From: Halothermothrix orenii H 168 | GTDB taxonomy: Bacteria > Bacillota > Halanaerobiia > Halanaerobiales > Halothermotrichaceae | Direction: 5' to 3' | Length of the DNA: 64,000 nt | NCBI RefSeq assembly: GCF_000020485.1 | Contig: NC_011899.1 | Span: forward strand, 1,334,501-1,398,500 | Shown here: one piece after another, positions 62,648 through 64,000 of the stretch | Position numbering within the stretch: the first letter of the stretch is position 1 | Layout: each line of letters starts with the position of its first letter | Position numbers and translations under genes: made by a program | The notes under the pieces: generated by a model | The model's input: the letters and a program-made list of their open reading frames with translations, nothing else | Databases searched by the model: none | Told to the model about the DNA's origin: nothing

Positions 62648-63607
62648 TTAGCCATCAGGTACAATAGATTTAACTGTCTCCATGATCTCCTTAATATCGG
62701 ACTTTTTATCCCAGCTTAACACTCGCCATTCTTCAGTAAAAAAATATTTATCCTGTGGTCTTATTTTATTTAAGGGACCATGAACTTCAACTTCAAAATA
62801 GTTATATTTATTGGTATCAAAAACTTCCATGGCATATCCGTGTCCAAATCGGGCTCCAGAAAAAACAGGGAATATTTTAAGATAACCGAGAAGCCAGTCT
62901 TCCTTTTCAACCAGAGTCAAAATCCAGCCTTTTGAATAACCTGTTCCCAGTTTAAATATTTCCTGACCGGGACAGTGGACACTTATAAAACTTTTGCCAT
63001 CAAAATTATATCGCTCTGTATAGTTATTTTTTTCCGGGGTAACAATATAACCTAAACTATCATCTGAAAGAATAGGGAATATAACTCTGCCCTCTCCGTG
63101 GATCTGAGTAACATCCCAGAGCCCAAAAGTCCTGTCAGTGGTTGAACAATTTTCCATTCCCTGCTTAATAGTAACTTCCGGGCTTCCTGCTTTGAGGGTA
63201 ATAACCCTCATCAACCTCATACCACTTTCCCGGCAGACAGGACTTGTAAGCTCAACTTGAATTTTATCTTTTTCCTGAAATACAGACATATTATATGACC
63301 CCAGTTCCAGATCAAGGTAAGGAGGCCAGTCCCACTTTGACTGTGGAGCTAGCCAGGTTTTATAACCACCGGTAGGCACATAATCAAATTTCTTTCGATA
63401 AGACTTAACATCTCCTATACGGGAAAGGTCTATTTTAGAAGTGCTATTTTCCGGCAAATTAAAAAAGAGATCCTGTCCCCGATAGCTAAAACTTACTATC
63501 TTACCACCAACCTCCGGCAACAATATTAAACTGATAACCTTATTTTTTAACTCATAACCCTGCCAGCCTTTAAATTCTGTTTTTTTAAATTCAATCACAT
63601 AGATCAT
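62648..63607 (-). CDS. DUF4380 / aldose-epimerase-fold protein
   Basis: 319 residues with beta-sandwich character: GYELKNKVISLILLPEVGGKIVSFSYRG opening, PTGGYKTWLAPQSKWDWPPYLDLE (quoted in part), FGLWDVTQIHGEGRVIFPI and HGYAMEVFDTNKYNYFEVEVHGP. The pattern is that of DUF4380, related to galactose mutarotase-type sugar-binding folds. No signal peptide. The catalytic residues of a true epimerase cannot be assigned. Upstream of the ABC operon but probably a separate transcript. Confidence 0.75.
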   Translation of the reverse strand: MIYVIEFKKTEFKGWQGYELKNKVISLILLPEVGGKIVSFSYRGQDLFFNLPENSTSKIDLSRIGDVKSYRKKFDYVPTGGYKTWLAPQSKWDWPPYLDLELGSYNMSVFQEKDKIQVELTSPVCRESGMRLMRVITLKAGSPEVTIKQGMENCSTTDRTFGLWDVTQIHGEGRVIFPILSDDSLGYIVTPEKNNYTERYNFDGKSFISVHCPGQEIFKLGTGYSKGWILTLVEKEDWLLGYLKIFPVFSGARFGHGYAMEVFDTNKYNYFEVEVHGPLNKIRPQDKYFFTEEWRVLSWDKKSDIKEIMETVKSIVPDG

Positions 63608-63688
63608 CCTCTACCATCAAATTTGTTCTATAAAGTTAATATATAAAATTTGTACTAAAATTCTTTTTTATTCAATAAATTGTTTTTT

Positions 63689-64000
63689 TTAATTAGCCTG
63701 TTCTGGTATATATTTTTTTCTTTTATTCCTGTTTAATCCCAGCCAGATTTTAATATAAGCAGAATAAATCAGACTCAAACCAAATAATATAAATTGAATA
63801 AAGTAAAATACTTTTCCGGGGTTAAAGCCCTCATTATAATATGAGGCAATCAAGATTCCCAGTATTACAGAAGAAATTATAATTAAAAAGATCCCCAGAA
63901 AAAGGGCCTGTTTAACCATATATGATGATTCATTTTCATTATTAAGTTTGTTCAAAAGTTTTTTGGTTATATCTCCAAAGAGTATAATGGTAATTATCAT
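63689..64000 (-). CDS. Unknown small membrane protein, possibly truncated by the window edge
   Basis: 103 residues reading into the window edge, where an ATG coincides with the last three bases; whether this is the true start cannot be seen. It has two clear membrane helices (ALFLGIFLIIISSVILGILIA and VFYFIQFILFGLSLIYSAYI) and a basic tail (GLNRNKRKKYIPEQAN). No family recognised. Upstream context lies outside the window. Confidence 0.5.
   Translation of the reverse strand: MIITIILFGDITKKLLNKLNNENESSYMVKQALFLGIFLIIISSVILGILIASYYNEGFNPGKVFYFIQFILFGLSLIYSAYIKIWLGLNRNKRKKYIPEQAN

Overview
The window looks like a chromosomal segment of an AT-rich, endospore-forming, low-GC Gram-positive-lineage bacterium that also has an outer membrane. 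The backbone order (rpsT, gpr, spoIIP, lepA, hemW, hrcA-grpE-dnaK-dnaJ, prmA, rsmE, mtaB, HIT, yqeY, then yqfC-yqfD-phoH-pgpH-ybeY-dgkA-cdd-era-recO-glyQ-glyS-PDRP-dnaG-rpoD) is the classic Firmicutes arrangement. Spore genes (two alpha/beta SASPs, GPR protease, SpoIIP, a perfect sigma-G promoter) sit beside an outer-membrane secretin and a barrel-like protein, which points to a diderm spore-former lineage. Halanaerobiales, for example a Halothermothrix-like organism, is my best guess; this is inference, not a database match.

Layout. Almost everything is on the minus strand; only rpsT and the two SASP genes are on plus. 1-21.7 kb: replication and translation core (rpoD start, dnaG, dgt, PDRP, glyS, glyQ, recO, deoC, mgtE, era, cdd), a block of envelope proteins (DUF3048, DUF881, DUF502, CNNM/CorC-type, an undecaprenol-kinase/PAP2 fusion), then ybeY, pgpH, phoH, yqfD, yqfC. 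22.0-32.9 kb: an accessory insert between yqfC and yqeY with a DUF421 protein, an unusual secretin/chaperone/pilin-like operon, a gluconeogenic operon (ppsA, ccpN-like, glpX) and an HD-GYP protein. 33.3-47.6 kb: yqeY back through the heat-shock operon (CIRCE controlled), hemW, lepA, spoIIP and gpr. 47.6-53.6 kb: holin-like protein, rpsT, holA, two SASPs, comEC, comEA. 53.7-64 kb: single-gene units (EamA transporter, URO-D-like protein, archaeal-type peroxiredoxin, uridine kinase), a Gld-like ABC operon with a hairpin leader, a DUF4380 protein, and the edge of an unknown membrane protein.

The most notable part is the operon at 22.8-27.1 kb. It encodes a secreted beta-rich pilin-like protein, a PapD-like periplasmic chaperone with extra Ig-like domains, a stand-alone secretin, and a secreted protein ending in a barrel-like domain. 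It has no usher and no type IV pilus or type II secretion ATPase. Two of its proteins are split by -1 frame changes at A7 tracts (A AAA AAA and A AAA AAC heptamers), and each tract lies inside an inverted repeat. Joining the frames rebuilds sensible proteins of 391 and 420 residues. Programmed frameshifting, transcriptional slippage, phase variation and gene decay all remain possible.

I saw no rRNA, tRNA, CRISPR array or transposase in the window.
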